From assembly GCA_910577235.1 (NCBI GenBank), contig CAJTMX010000001.1, forward strand, positions 161,783 to 225,782: a DNA stretch of 64,000 nt. Direction: 5' to 3'. Both the position numbers and the translations under genes were made by a program. Origin of the DNA: an uncultured Acetatifactor sp. GTDB taxonomy: Bacteria > Bacillota > Clostridia > Lachnospirales > Lachnospiraceae. Under the pieces are notes generated by a model. That model saw only the letters and a list, made by a program, of their open reading frames with translations, did no database searches and was not told the DNA's origin. Of this stretch, positions 16,691 to 25,995 are shown piece by piece; within the stretch, counting starts at the first letter, position 1, and every line of letters starts with the position of its first letter.

Positions 16691-16876
16691 ATGGCTACTT
16701 CGAGTATCACTAAAAATTTTTATTTCAGCGGAAAAGAGGCAGAAGCATTTGTCAATGCGGTTGAACTGTCCTTTCAAGAGCGGAAACAGCCTGCTAAAGT
16801 CAGCGTTAACAAGATACGGAGCAGGGAGGAATTGTATAAACTAATGATGAAAAGGAACAGGGTGAATGGGGGATAG
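16691..16876 (+). CDS. Small protein, candidate antitoxin of a GNAT toxin pair
   Basis: A 61-residue protein from ATG 16691, ten bases after GGAGGT start (16681-16686); an upstream ATG at 16664 lacks a site. It reads STSSITKNFYFSGKEAEAF then AVELSFQERKQPAKVSVNKI, a short basic alpha/beta protein. It overlaps the next gene by 11 bases. I recall similar small proteins before the same GNAT-like gene in Clostridia. The antitoxin role is inferred from order, size and overlap; it does not look like a DUF1778 antitoxin. Confidence 0.5.
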   Translation: MATSSITKNFYFSGKEAEAFVNAVELSFQERKQPAKVSVNKIRSREELYKLMMKRNRVNGG

Positions 16877-17474
16877 GTTTTCTACGGTCAATATTCGCCT
16901 GTATCTTTCACAGGGATGGGGTATACAGGGGGAGAACGGTTTGCAGATGATTCTCTCCGGGTATTCCTGTCCCGCAAATAGGGATGTGGAAATATTTTTG
17001 AGAGAGCGGGCGTTAGAATTTACGGTAAAGAATCAGTCTGTTACATATCTGGTATTTTCTAATATAAGTGCAGAATTGCTGGGCTATTTCACAATAGCTG
17101 TCAAACCGATCACCATCAGCGCTAAAAATTTCAGTAATCATATGAAAAGAAAAATATCGCGTACAGGAGAGTATGACGAGATAAATCAGACATATAGTCT
17201 GGCGGCATATTTAGTAGCGCAGTTGGGAAAGAATTATACACACAATGCAAATAAATCTATTTCGGGCAGAGAGTTACTGGATTTAGCGTTGGATCAAGTG
17301 AGAGAGCTGCAATTTCAAGCCGGTGGTACAGTTGCGCTTTTGGAGTCTGAGGATAAAGAGAGTTTACGGAGATTCTACCAGGAAGAGAATGGCTTTAGGC
17401 AATTTGGTGTTAGAGAAACGACCAGCTCGAAACGAGAACGGTATAAATTGGTCCAGATGTTGAAAATTATCTGA
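16866..17474 (+). CDS. GNAT-fold protein, candidate acetyltransferase toxin
   Basis: A 202-residue protein with GNAT-like order: VTYLVFSNISAELLGYFTIA near residue 62 for strands 2-3, YLVAQLGKNYTHN near residue 118 where motif A should be, and FYQEENGFRQFG near residue 172 as the last helix-strand. The cofactor loop is Q-L-G-K-N-Y rather than the usual Q/R-x-x-G-x-G/A, so cofactor binding is atypical. Paired with the small overlapping upstream gene it resembles TacT/AtaT-type modules that acetylate aminoacyl-tRNA. That function is a hypothesis. Confidence 0.55.
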   Translation: MGDRFSTVNIRLYLSQGWGIQGENGLQMILSGYSCPANRDVEIFLRERALEFTVKNQSVTYLVFSNISAELLGYFTIAVKPITISAKNFSNHMKRKISRTGEYDEINQTYSLAAYLVAQLGKNYTHNANKSISGRELLDLALDQVRELQFQAGGTVALLESEDKESLRRFYQEENGFRQFGVRETTSSKRERYKLVQMLKII

Positions 17475-17523
17475 GTCTGTTGCGGTAAAGGGGCTGGTAA
17501 AAATGTTGGGGAGGGGAACCGAT

Positions 17524-18063
17524 ATGGCGGAATATGAACGGGTGACGCAACCTTTTGCTCCGGTATACGACAGAGATTCGCGAATATTGATCTTGGGCAG
17601 CTTGCCCTCTGTAAAATCCAGAGAGCAGGGTTTTTATTACGGACATGCCCGAAACCGTTTCTGGCCCATGCTGGCGGCAGTTTATCGGGAGCCGGTCCCC
17701 GAGAGTATCCCGGAAAAAAAGGCCCTGCTGCTGCGCCACGGCCTGGCGGTATACGATGTGATCGAAAGCTGCGAGATAAAAGGCTCCAGCGACAGCAGTA
17801 TCCGCAACGTGAAAGCGGCGGATATACGGACTATCATGGAGAAGTGCCGGATTGAAAGAATATTGGCAAACGGCAGGACTGCGGCGAAATATTTTAAAAC
17901 CTATCAGCCTGCCTCTTATCGGCAAATGCTGATAGAGCTGCCCTCCACCAGCCCGGCCAATGCCGCTTTTTCGCTGGAAAAGCTGGTGGAAATATGGGGA
18001 ACGGCCATCTCTTCCGTATTTGAAGGCGCGGAGGAGTCTCATATTCTGCCGGATTACATCTGA
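17524..18063 (+). CDS. DNA-deoxyinosine glycosylase (uracil-DNA glycosylase superfamily)
   Basis: A 179-residue enzyme. ATG 17524 is preferred over 17503 because GGGGAGGGG lies just before it. ILILGSLPSVKSREQGFYYG near residue 23 is the active-site loop of the family-6 (hypoxanthine) glycosylases, with Asn in HARNRFWPML. LPSTSPANAA near residue 140 is the minor-groove loop. It removes deaminated bases such as hypoxanthine from DNA. It ends four bases before the stop of a convergent radical SAM gene. Confidence 0.85.
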   Translation: MAEYERVTQPFAPVYDRDSRILILGSLPSVKSREQGFYYGHARNRFWPMLAAVYREPVPESIPEKKALLLRHGLAVYDVIESCEIKGSSDSSIRNVKAADIRTIMEKCRIERILANGRTAAKYFKTYQPASYRQMLIELPSTSPANAAFSLEKLVEIWGTAISSVFEGAEESHILPDYI

Positions 18064-18067
18064 TAGT

Positions 18068-19750
18068 CTATTTAAGAGATACCCCTATCGCAATACCGTT
18101 GTTGGTCAGAGGGTTGCGGTGTTCATACCCAAACAGCACCAACGTCGGCTCGTCATAAATGTATGTAAATACCTCCGTATGCAGCGCCTTGGTCAGTTCC
18201 CGGTAATCGCGGTCTGCCAATTCGGGAAACAGCGTATGTTCCCGGGATTCCCTGTGTAATACGTGGTGGACGGCGTCTTTCCAAGGGGCAAGAGAGGGAG
18301 CAAAGACAGGGCGGTTTTTCATGTTTTCCCGCAGGTACAGGTCATAGAGAAGATACTCTCTCAGAGCCTGCGTCCGCGAGATATCGGCAATACAGGCAGT
18401 TCCCCACTCCAGCAGTATCTCATACTTGCGTATGCGTGAGGACTGCACTCCGAACAGCTCATGTTTCTCGTACCATGCAGCCAAACTCTCATACATGGAA
18501 AAAGCGCTCTCAAACAGTGTATTCATAAATTCCAGCGTATGGTCGAACTGCCCGCTGTTGTAATAAATCTCCACCATCTCTTCAATCTGTTTCAGACGGC
18601 AGATATCTTCATAGGAAAGCCATCTGGTAGACAATACCTCATAAGGGGGGCGGCTGGTGTATGCCAGATCATACACGGGAGCCTGCCTCTCCATCTCAGA
18701 GCCTTTCAGCACCTTGAGAAAGCCCAGCTGCAGCTGCTGGGGACGAAGAGCATACACATCGTTAAAGGAGCACCGGAAACGTTGCAGATCCTCAAAGGGC
18801 AGCCCGGCGATGAGATCCAGATGGATATGGATGTTTTTCCGGGAGGAGACGCGCCGGACCACGGCGGCAACTTTGTCAAAGTCCGTTTTGCGGCGGATCT
18901 CGGCAATGGTTTCCCGGCAGGTTGACTGTACTCCGATCTCCAGCTGTACGGCACCGGGGCGCAGCTTTTCCAGTATGGCAAAGTAATCCTCGTCCAAAAG
19001 GTCGGCGGCTATCTCGAAGTGGAAGTTGGTCACACCGTTGTCATGCTCCAGAATATGCCGCAGGATCGGCAGGGCATGCTCCTTTTTACAGTTGAAAGTG
19101 CGGTCGATGAATTTAACCTGAGGGACTCTTTTCTCCAGAAAGTAATCCAGCTCCAGGCACACTCGTTCAGTTCCGCGAAAATCCATGGCGCGGTCGATGG
19201 AGGAGAGACAGTAACTACAGGAGAACGGGCATCCCCGGCTGCTCTCATAATAGATGATGCGATTCTCAAAATCCTGCATGTCCTCGTACCAGAAAGGGAT
19301 TTCATCCAGCTTAAGTCTGGGGATGCTGTTCCCGTCCAAAACGGCGGGCAGTTCCCGGGATGTGCCTGTTCCGTAGGCGGTGGTCAGCCGGGCAAAGGCT
19401 GCCTCCCCGGGCCCTGTCATCACGCCCCGCAGCCCCCACCTGGCGGCGGTTTCGGCAGCGTCATAGGAGACTTCCGGTCCGCCGGCCCAGATGTCCGCAT
19501 GAGGCAGGACTCGATGTAGGTCGGGAATAAATGCGTCTATCATATCCCGATTCCAGATATAGCAGGAAAAAGCGATCACATCGGGGTGCTTTTTATAGAT
19601 TTCCTGTAAAATAAACGAAGGTGTCTGGTTAATGGTAAATTCCGCGATCTCTATGCAGGATTTGAATTTTCCCGCGCAGGATCGCAGGGAGTGGACAGCA
19701 GGGTTGGAGTGGATGTATTTGGCGTTGATGGCAACCAGCAAGATCTTCAT
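18068..19750 (-). CDS. B12-binding-domain radical SAM protein (DUF4080 group)
   Basis: A 560-residue protein on the minus strand. The start is placed at 19750 (MKILLVAINAKYIHSNPAVH), the usual opening of the cobalamin-binding Rossmann domain; the frame upstream to 19921 has no family content. The radical SAM cluster motif CPFSCSYC is near residue 173 in ESSRGCPFSCSYCLSS. The C-terminal ~170 residues fit DUF4080. Such proteins use an iron-sulfur cluster and SAM for difficult methylations or rearrangements; the substrate is unknown. Convergent with the glycosylase gene. Confidence 0.88.
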   Translation of the reverse strand: MKILLVAINAKYIHSNPAVHSLRSCAGKFKSCIEIAEFTINQTPSFILQEIYKKHPDVIAFSCYIWNRDMIDAFIPDLHRVLPHADIWAGGPEVSYDAAETAARWGLRGVMTGPGEAAFARLTTAYGTGTSRELPAVLDGNSIPRLKLDEIPFWYEDMQDFENRIIYYESSRGCPFSCSYCLSSIDRAMDFRGTERVCLELDYFLEKRVPQVKFIDRTFNCKKEHALPILRHILEHDNGVTNFHFEIAADLLDEDYFAILEKLRPGAVQLEIGVQSTCRETIAEIRRKTDFDKVAAVVRRVSSRKNIHIHLDLIAGLPFEDLQRFRCSFNDVYALRPQQLQLGFLKVLKGSEMERQAPVYDLAYTSRPPYEVLSTRWLSYEDICRLKQIEEMVEIYYNSGQFDHTLEFMNTLFESAFSMYESLAAWYEKHELFGVQSSRIRKYEILLEWGTACIADISRTQALREYLLYDLYLRENMKNRPVFAPSLAPWKDAVHHVLHRESREHTLFPELADRDYRELTKALHTEVFTYIYDEPTLVLFGYEHRNPLTNNGIAIGVSLK

Positions 19751-20024
19751 GGCGGTTAAGTCCCTTCCGATTAATAAAGATTTAATACTCGATAAGATCA
19801 TTTTAGCAGAGTGGAAGAGAAGTGCAAGAGAAACCTTATAAACTATAAAAAAACCGGCTCTACAGGGTAAAGAATATTTTTTTACTAACTTGTTTGGACG
19901 GAAAAACATATAGATTATCAAGTGAGGTAATATATTTGCATAGCCAGAGAAAATGTAGTAACATATATCTGAAACAGGAAAAGCAAATACAATAGATTAC
20001 ACAATACAAAGGAGGAAATGAATT

Positions 20025-21305
20025 ATGAAGAGAAGAGTAATGATCACATTATTGGCCCTGACGGTGACGGCGACGATGATCACCGGCTGTGGAAATAAGC
20101 CTGACGGGAACCAGATTATGGAGTCCACAGTAGAGACTACCGAAGAGACACAGGAAGAGTCTGCTGAGTCTGAGCCGGAGACAGAATCTGGCAGCCAGCC
20201 GGAGACGCAGGAGGAGAACTTTGTGGAGGCAACCCCAGAGGAGCCTTCCGAAGAGTCCACACCTGAAACGGATACTGATATGGATGCTTCCCAGACGACA
20301 CCCAAGCCGGAGGAAAAGCCTGCGGCAGGATCAGAACCTGTGATAGAGCCGGTCACCCCTGAGACTACTCCGGTAGCCGACGTTATTTCCCCGGAGGGAC
20401 AGAACGCGGCAGAGCAGCCCCAGGCCCCGGCCTACAACGTCACCGAGATGACTGCTACCATGTATGTAAAGAACAGTGTAAACCTGCGCCAGGGACCGGG
20501 AACGGAATACACCAGGGTCGGTTCTCTGAATAAGGGGGACCAAGTAACAGTGACCGGGCAGGCGGACAACGGCTGGTATCAGCTGGAAACAGGGGCTTTT
20601 GTTTCCAATAAGTATCTGTCTAGTGACGCTCCAGCAGCAACGATCCCGGCGGCAGCCCCCGGCGCGGCAGTGGTTCCTGCCGATACGGCAATGTTCCCCA
20701 CCGTTGATGAGAACGGAGTTATAACCCTGCCGAATTTGCTGGGCATAGATCCCTATGTAGCAAACGCCACGGAGTTCTTTGATTATCTGAACCAACAGAG
20801 GAGCGCGGCGGGGCTTTGCACCCTCACCTGGGACAGTGATATGGCGGCAGTAGCACAGAGGAGAGCAAAGGAGCTTGCAAGCGATTTCTCCCACAACGGG
20901 AATACGGAGCGATACAACGAGAACATCCATACCACCAATGACTTGAACAGCACCTATAAGGATTGGTACAACAGCTTTTACAACTCCCAGGCTCATAGGG
21001 AGACAATGATGAATCCCAATATCGGAAGAGGAGCGGCGGCTTTGTACTTTGACGGGCGCAACTACTATGTGATCTGTAACTTTAGGGGAAATCCTCTTAC
21101 CACAGAGGAGTTGTTGGAGCAGTTCAATCCTGACAACATGGTACAGATCAGTGAAAATGCCTACATTGACAAGCGTAGTTATGACGCCTTGATCAATGCG
21201 GGGATTGATCCTGGAGCACAGCCCGATGAAGAGACGATTAAGAGGATGGATGAGCTGACAAAATTAGCAGAGGAAGGACTTATTGAAGTTCCCAGTTTGA
21301 ATTAA
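20025..21305 (+). CDS. Lipoprotein with SH3b and CAP (SCP) domains
   Basis: A 426-residue exported protein. The signal peptide ends at a lipobox, MITGC, with Cys at residue 23. Then comes a ~110-residue acidic, Pro/Thr/Glu-rich spacer, an SH3-like domain (NSVNLRQGPGTEYTRVGSL, near residue 150), a second linker, and a CAP domain from about residue 245 (FFDYLNQQRSAAGL, then RAKELASDFSHNG and AHRETMMNPN). SH3b domains bind cell wall. CAP domains in Firmicutes, as in SafA-associated or YkwD proteins, have unclear activity. A good GGAGG site precedes the ATG. Confidence 0.88.
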   Translation: MKRRVMITLLALTVTATMITGCGNKPDGNQIMESTVETTEETQEESAESEPETESGSQPETQEENFVEATPEEPSEESTPETDTDMDASQTTPKPEEKPAAGSEPVIEPVTPETTPVADVISPEGQNAAEQPQAPAYNVTEMTATMYVKNSVNLRQGPGTEYTRVGSLNKGDQVTVTGQADNGWYQLETGAFVSNKYLSSDAPAATIPAAAPGAAVVPADTAMFPTVDENGVITLPNLLGIDPYVANATEFFDYLNQQRSAAGLCTLTWDSDMAAVAQRRAKELASDFSHNGNTERYNENIHTTNDLNSTYKDWYNSFYNSQAHRETMMNPNIGRGAAALYFDGRNYYVICNFRGNPLTTEELLEQFNPDNMVQISENAYIDKRSYDALINAGIDPGAQPDEETIKRMDELTKLAEEGLIEVPSLN

Positions 21306-21350
21306 TACGACCGAGATTGGAAGCTTTGTATCATCCGGGAGGAATATACC

Positions 21351-21992
21351 ATGACAAACATTCAAAAAACAGAAATCTTCCTGCTGGAGCAGTTTCAGAA
21401 CTGCGCCTATTATAAGGAGCATCCCGCAGATGGGGAATACCGTCTGCAGCATTCCTACCGAGTGGCTCATGCGGCCAGGGAGATCGCCCGCAGAGAGGGG
21501 CTGGACGAGGAAGGGCTGGTGATCGGGGGCCTGCTGCACGATGTAGGCTACAGCCTGATCTTTGAGTCGGAGTGCGGCTGGATAGAGCATGGGCGTATGT
21601 CGGCCCGGCTTGCCCGGCCTTTTCTGGAGCAGCTTAATCTGAGTCCGGAGCGGGTACAGGAGATCTGTTACGGCATAGCGATCCATGCGGACGGAAAGTC
21701 GGACTTTCCGGGGGAAGATACGGCTTTTGCCCTAAGTATCGGAGACGCGGACGATGTGGACAGGTTTGATGCCTATAGGATCTATGACGCCATGGAGTAC
21801 GCGGATTTCCGCAATCTGAAAATAGCGTACAAACGTAAATGGCTTAGGGAGAAAATAGATTGGGTCAACTGGCGTCTGGAACAGAGGTCGGGCACGGAGA
21901 CGGCCAGGCAGATGATCGCCCAGCGGCTGCTCTACCAGCGGCAGTACTATGAGAAGGTGTTGGAGCAGATGGAACACAGCGAGACCGTCTGA
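21351..21992 (+). CDS. HD-domain metal-dependent phosphohydrolase
   Basis: A 213-residue protein with the HD pattern: H in LQHSYRVAHAAREIAR near residue 32, HD in GGLLHDVGYSL near residue 64, a further His in CGWIEHGRMSARL, and Asp in GDADDVDRFDAYRI near residue 128. These residues bind the metal pair that hydrolyses phosphoesters or phosphomonoesters. GGGAGG precedes the ATG. The substrate is unknown. Confidence 0.85.
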   Translation: MTNIQKTEIFLLEQFQNCAYYKEHPADGEYRLQHSYRVAHAAREIARREGLDEEGLVIGGLLHDVGYSLIFESECGWIEHGRMSARLARPFLEQLNLSPERVQEICYGIAIHADGKSDFPGEDTAFALSIGDADDVDRFDAYRIYDAMEYADFRNLKIAYKRKWLREKIDWVNWRLEQRSGTETARQMIAQRLLYQRQYYEKVLEQMEHSETV

Positions 21993-22170
21993 CAGACGCG
22001 GCGCAGCGGAAATGTAACAGTTTAGCGATTTCGCGGCAGGGGCGGCGCGTACCCTCAGAAAAAGGGCTTGCACACTTTCCGCAAATGTGGCATTATATTT
22101 GAGGATGAATCTGTAATGTATCGTTCTTCCTATATCATACAGTATTTTACAGGAAAAGAGGATTTATAAT

Positions 22171-23931
22171 ATGGCGGATAGTAAGCAAAAACGCGCAGGG
22201 CAGATGGAAACCATAAAAAAAGTACTGCACTATATCAAAAGATACTGGCTGCTGGTGGGACTATCTCTGGTGTTGGCGGCTGTGATCGTGGCGCTGACAC
22301 TTTATGTTCCCATACTGACAGGAGATGCCGTGGATCTGATCGTAGATAAAGGTCTGGTGGATATGCCCGGGATCTTTGTCATATTGAAAAAGATAGCCAT
22401 TGCCATGGTCTTGACTGCCGTGGCCCAATGGGTTATGAATACCGCCAACAACTATATTACCTATCATGTGATCCAGGACATACGGCAGGATGCCTTTCAC
22501 AAGCTGGAGAATCTGCCGCTGAAATATCTGGATGCCCAGTCTTATGGCGATATCGTCAGCAGGGTCATTGCGGATGTGGATACCTTTGCGGACGGTCTGC
22601 TCATGGGTTTCACCCAGTTGTTTACTGGTGTTTTAACCATATTTGGCACCTTGTTTTTCATGCTGGTTACCAATGTGCCCATCGCTCTGGTGGTCATCTG
22701 CATCACGCCGGTATCTTTTCTGGTGGCGAAGTTTATCGCAACCAAGACTTACACCATGTTTAAGGAGCAGTCCGAGACCAGAGGGGAACAGACTGCGCTG
22801 GTGGAGGAGATGGTGGGCAACCAGAAGATCGTAAAGACATTTTCCCGGGAGGAGGCTGTCACGGAGCAGTTTCGGGAGATCAACGGGAGACTGGAGAAAT
22901 GTTCTTTGAAAGCAATTTTTTACTCCTCCCTGACCAATCCCTGCACCCGTTTTGTAAACAGTCTGGTATATGCGGGGGTGGGTATCTTTGGAGCGCTGGT
23001 AGCTATAAAGGGTGGCATCAGCGTGGGCAGACTGTCCTGCTTTTTGAGCTATGCCAATCAGTACACTAAGCCCTTTAACGAAATATCCGGTGTGATCACG
23101 GAGTTGCAGAATGCCCTTGCCTGCGCCGCCCGGATCTTTGAATTGATCGAAGAGGAGGCTCAGATCCCGGACGCGGCGAACGCGGGAACGCTTACGGACG
23201 CCAGAGGCAATGTGGAGCTGGAGCATGTTTACTTCCAGTATGTGCCGGATAAAAAACTGATTCAGGACTTTAATTTATCTGTGAAACCCGGTCAGAGAGT
23301 TGCCATCGTGGGACCCACCGGCTGTGGCAAGACCACGATTATCAATCTGCTGATGCGTTTCTATGACGTGGACAGCGGGAGTATCAGCGTGGACGGAAGA
23401 GACATCCGTGATCTGACCAGGGGGAGTCTGCGTACCAGCTACGGCATGGTGCTTCAGGAGACCTGGCTGCGGGCCGGGACGATTCTGGACAATATTCGTA
23501 TGGGTAATCCTCATGCTACGGAGGAAGAGGTGGTGGAGGCGGCAAAGGCTGCTCATGCCCACAGCTTTATCAAGCGTTTGCCTGAGGGGTATCACACGGT
23601 GATCACTGAGGACGGCGGCAGTCTGTCCCAGGGACAGAAACAGCTGTTGTGTATTGCCAGGGTTATGCTGTGCCTGCCGCCCATGCTGATTCTGGATGAG
23701 GCTACCTCCTCCATTGACACCCGCACCGAGATTCGGATACAGAAGGCTTTCGCCCGCATGATGGAGGGCAGGACCAGCTTTATCGTGGCCCACCGGCTGT
23801 CCACGATCCGGGAGGCGGATATCATTCTGGTCATGAAGGACGGCAATATCATCGAGCAGGGCAGCCACGAAAGCCTGCTGGCCCAGGGCGGCTTTTACAG
23901 AGAGCTGTATAACAGCCAATTTGCGGGATGA
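22171..23931 (+). CDS. ABC transporter, fused permease and ATPase (exporter type)
   Basis: A 586-residue half-transporter. Six membrane helices occupy about residues 20-310. The ATPase carries Walker A GPTGCGKTT near residue 378, a Q-loop in MVLQETWL, the signature LSQGQKQLL near residue 482, Walker B MLILDEATSSID, and the H-loop IVAHRLSTI. This is the MsbA/LmrA-like design; two copies or a related partner form a pump. No second half-transporter is adjacent, so it may work as a homodimer. Drug or lipid export is plausible but unproven. Confidence 0.92.
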   Translation: MADSKQKRAGQMETIKKVLHYIKRYWLLVGLSLVLAAVIVALTLYVPILTGDAVDLIVDKGLVDMPGIFVILKKIAIAMVLTAVAQWVMNTANNYITYHVIQDIRQDAFHKLENLPLKYLDAQSYGDIVSRVIADVDTFADGLLMGFTQLFTGVLTIFGTLFFMLVTNVPIALVVICITPVSFLVAKFIATKTYTMFKEQSETRGEQTALVEEMVGNQKIVKTFSREEAVTEQFREINGRLEKCSLKAIFYSSLTNPCTRFVNSLVYAGVGIFGALVAIKGGISVGRLSCFLSYANQYTKPFNEISGVITELQNALACAARIFELIEEEAQIPDAANAGTLTDARGNVELEHVYFQYVPDKKLIQDFNLSVKPGQRVAIVGPTGCGKTTIINLLMRFYDVDSGSISVDGRDIRDLTRGSLRTSYGMVLQETWLRAGTILDNIRMGNPHATEEEVVEAAKAAHAHSFIKRLPEGYHTVITEDGGSLSQGQKQLLCIARVMLCLPPMLILDEATSSIDTRTEIRIQKAFARMMEGRTSFIVAHRLSTIREADIILVMKDGNIIEQGSHESLLAQGGFYRELYNSQFAG

Positions 23932-23937
23932 GCAGAG

Positions 23938-23998
23938 CCAGATCAAATATCACGCAGCTGCCGTGCTTGCACGGGAATCCGCGTGATATTTGATCTGG
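23938..23998. repeat. Perfect 18-bp inverted repeat behind the ABC transporter gene
   Basis: CCAGATCAAATATCACGC (23938-23955) pairs exactly with 23981-23998 across 25 bases that hold a smaller dyad (CCGTGCTTGCACGG). There is no T-run, so it is not a classic terminator. It could be a two-way transcription barrier, an mRNA-stabilising hairpin or a repeated palindromic unit of this genome. Confidence 0.6.
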
Positions 23999-24091
23999 TG
24001 AGCAAAGCGACCGAGTGAGCTGGCTCACGAGGTGCTCTGCGTAGGGGAAAGAGCCGGAGTTAAAGAGCGGGCCGCCGCCGGGGAGGCGTAT

Positions 24092-24775
24092 ATGTACAGG
24101 ATATTGATCGTGGAAGATGACGAGGGGATCGCGCAGTCCCTGTCCCGGCAGATTGCGAGCTGGGATATGGAGCCCTGCTGCGTGACGGATTTTCACAAGG
24201 TAATGCGGGAGTTTGCGGCATTTGATCCGCAGCTGGTGCTGCTGGATATCATGCTCCCTTTCTATAATGGCTATTATTGGTGCAGCGAGATTCGCCGTGT
24301 GTCCAGAGTCCCCATCATTTTTCTGTCCTCCGCCTCCGACAACATGAATATTGTTATGGCTATGAATATGGGCGGGGATGATTTTATTGCCAAGCCCTTC
24401 GACATGGCGGTGCTGATCTCAAAAATGCAGGCTGTTCTGCGCCGTACCTACGATTTCGGAGGGACAATGCCGGTGCTGGAGCACAGGGAAGCGTTGCTGA
24501 ATACGGGGGATAATACTCTGACCTACCGGGGTGAACAGATCCCCTTAAGCAAAAACGAGTATCGGATTCTGCTGACTTTGATGGAAAATAAAGGGCAGGT
24601 GGTGAGCAGAGAGCGATTGATGGAAAAGCTGTGGGAGACCGACAGCTTTGTGGACGATAACACGTTGACTGTCAATGTGAACCGGCTGCGTAAAAAGTTG
24701 GAGGGAGCAGGGCTGAAAGATTTTGTCACCACAAAATTCGGAGTAGGGTATTTGATCTGCGATACGCGGGAATGA
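24092..24775 (+). CDS. bceR: OmpR-family response regulator (BceR-like)
   Basis: A 227-residue regulator. ATG 24092 follows GGGGAGG; the open frame back to 24032 has no site. The receiver domain has the acidic pair in VEDDEG, the phospho-acceptor Asp in LVLLDIMLPF near residue 52, and Lys in FIAKPFDM near residue 100. The C-terminal winged helix includes RILLTLMENKGQVVSRERLM. It lies ahead of an intramembrane-sensing kinase and a BceA-type ATPase gene, so it would activate a Bce-type peptide-antibiotic resistance transporter. Confidence 0.88.
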   Translation: MYRILIVEDDEGIAQSLSRQIASWDMEPCCVTDFHKVMREFAAFDPQLVLLDIMLPFYNGYYWCSEIRRVSRVPIIFLSSASDNMNIVMAMNMGGDDFIAKPFDMAVLISKMQAVLRRTYDFGGTMPVLEHREALLNTGDNTLTYRGEQIPLSKNEYRILLTLMENKGQVVSRERLMEKLWETDSFVDDNTLTVNVNRLRKKLEGAGLKDFVTTKFGVGYLICDTRE

Positions 24776-24782
24776 GGTGTCT

Positions 24783-25850
24783 ATGAGACAATTTATACTT
24801 ATATATTTCAGGCAGCGGAAAAAACAGAATCTGCTGCTTTTGTTATTTGGGGTTATCTTCAGCGTAGTTTTTTGGCTGTACCAGCTGCCGGCGGTGGCGG
24901 TTGTATACCCGATCCTGCTGCTGATGTTGGTCTGGGCAGTGTTTACGGGGATAGATATGTACAAAAGCTATGGGCGCTATACTTTTTTTCTGAGTACATC
25001 AAAGAAGTGTGGGCTGGAACTCTCTGGGGATATGAGTGCGGACCGGGAGCCGGACAGGGTTGTGGAGAATCCCGACTGGGACATGTTTCAGGAACTGCTG
25101 GAGAAACAGGAGGACAGTGTGGACTGGGAGTGCGCCTTTTACCGAAATGCGGTGTCACGGCTGCTGAGTGAGCGGAGAGAGCAGTTGGACGCCATAAAGA
25201 TGTGGAATCAGGACACGGTAGATTATTACACCACCTGGGTACATCAGATTAAGACTCCCATCGCCGCCATGAGGTTGATGCTGCAGGAGGATACGGAGGA
25301 TTCCCGAAAACTAAGCGCGGAGTTGCAACGGATAGAGCAGTATGTGGAAATGGTACTGACCTATCTGCGTCTGGGCAGCGGGGAAACGGACTATGTATTT
25401 GCCCGGGTGGATCTGGATAAGCTTATGCGCGAGTGCATCAAAAAATATGCCGGGCAGTTCATACGCAGGCATCTCACATTGGATTATCACACAATGGACT
25501 GTCAGGTATTGACAGATGAAAAATGGCTGGCTTTTGTGGTGGAGCAGATTCTGTCCAACGCTCTGAAATATACCAGGTCGGGGAGCGTGAGCATCTATAT
25601 GGAACCGCCCTGCACACTGTGTATCCGTGATACCGGCATAGGCATTGCTCCCGAGGATCTGCCCAGGATCTTTGACAAGGGCTATACCGGGTACAACGGA
25701 CGCAGCGATAAAAAGGCCACCGGTCTGGGGTTATATCTGTGCAAACAGATCTGTGACCGTCTGAAACATACCATTACTGCCCGTTCTGTACCGGATGAGG
25801 GAACCGTTGTCTGCATTGGTCTGGGACGTGAAGTGCTGGAAACAGAGTAA
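24783..25850 (+). CDS. bceS: Intramembrane-sensing histidine kinase (BceS-like)
   Basis: A 355-residue kinase. Two hydrophobic helices near residues 15-55 are separated by only a few residues, the mark of kinases that do not sense directly but take the signal from a BceAB transporter. The H-box is WVHQIKTPIAAMRLML near residue 150, the N-box LSNALKYT near residue 258, and the G-box DTGIGI and GLGLYL follow. The start lies seven bases after the response regulator stop, so both form one operon. With BceAB broken downstream, its input may be lost. Confidence 0.88.
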   Translation: MRQFILIYFRQRKKQNLLLLLFGVIFSVVFWLYQLPAVAVVYPILLLMLVWAVFTGIDMYKSYGRYTFFLSTSKKCGLELSGDMSADREPDRVVENPDWDMFQELLEKQEDSVDWECAFYRNAVSRLLSERREQLDAIKMWNQDTVDYYTTWVHQIKTPIAAMRLMLQEDTEDSRKLSAELQRIEQYVEMVLTYLRLGSGETDYVFARVDLDKLMRECIKKYAGQFIRRHLTLDYHTMDCQVLTDEKWLAFVVEQILSNALKYTRSGSVSIYMEPPCTLCIRDTGIGIAPEDLPRIFDKGYTGYNGRSDKKATGLGLYLCKQICDRLKHTITARSVPDEGTVVCIGLGREVLETE

Positions 25851-25932
25851 TGTGACGGAACTTGTGACAGCAATGTAAGATTTGCAGGGGGAAATGTAAG
25901 CCGATTCTATGGCGATCATTTCCTCGATTTTC

Positions 25933-25938
25933 TATAAT
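25933..25938 (+). promoter_or_regulatory. -10 element of the bceA promoter
   Basis: TATAAT at 25933-25938 in the 145-base gap between bceS and bceA. A small dyad (CCGCCGGAAATAATGGCGG) follows before the ribosome site. BceR would be expected to bind just upstream; no clear repeat could be confirmed there. Confidence 0.45.
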
Positions 25939-25995
25939 GTATCCATAATCAAAGTCCGCCGGAAATAATGGCGGTAAGGAATATGGAGGTAGGAT

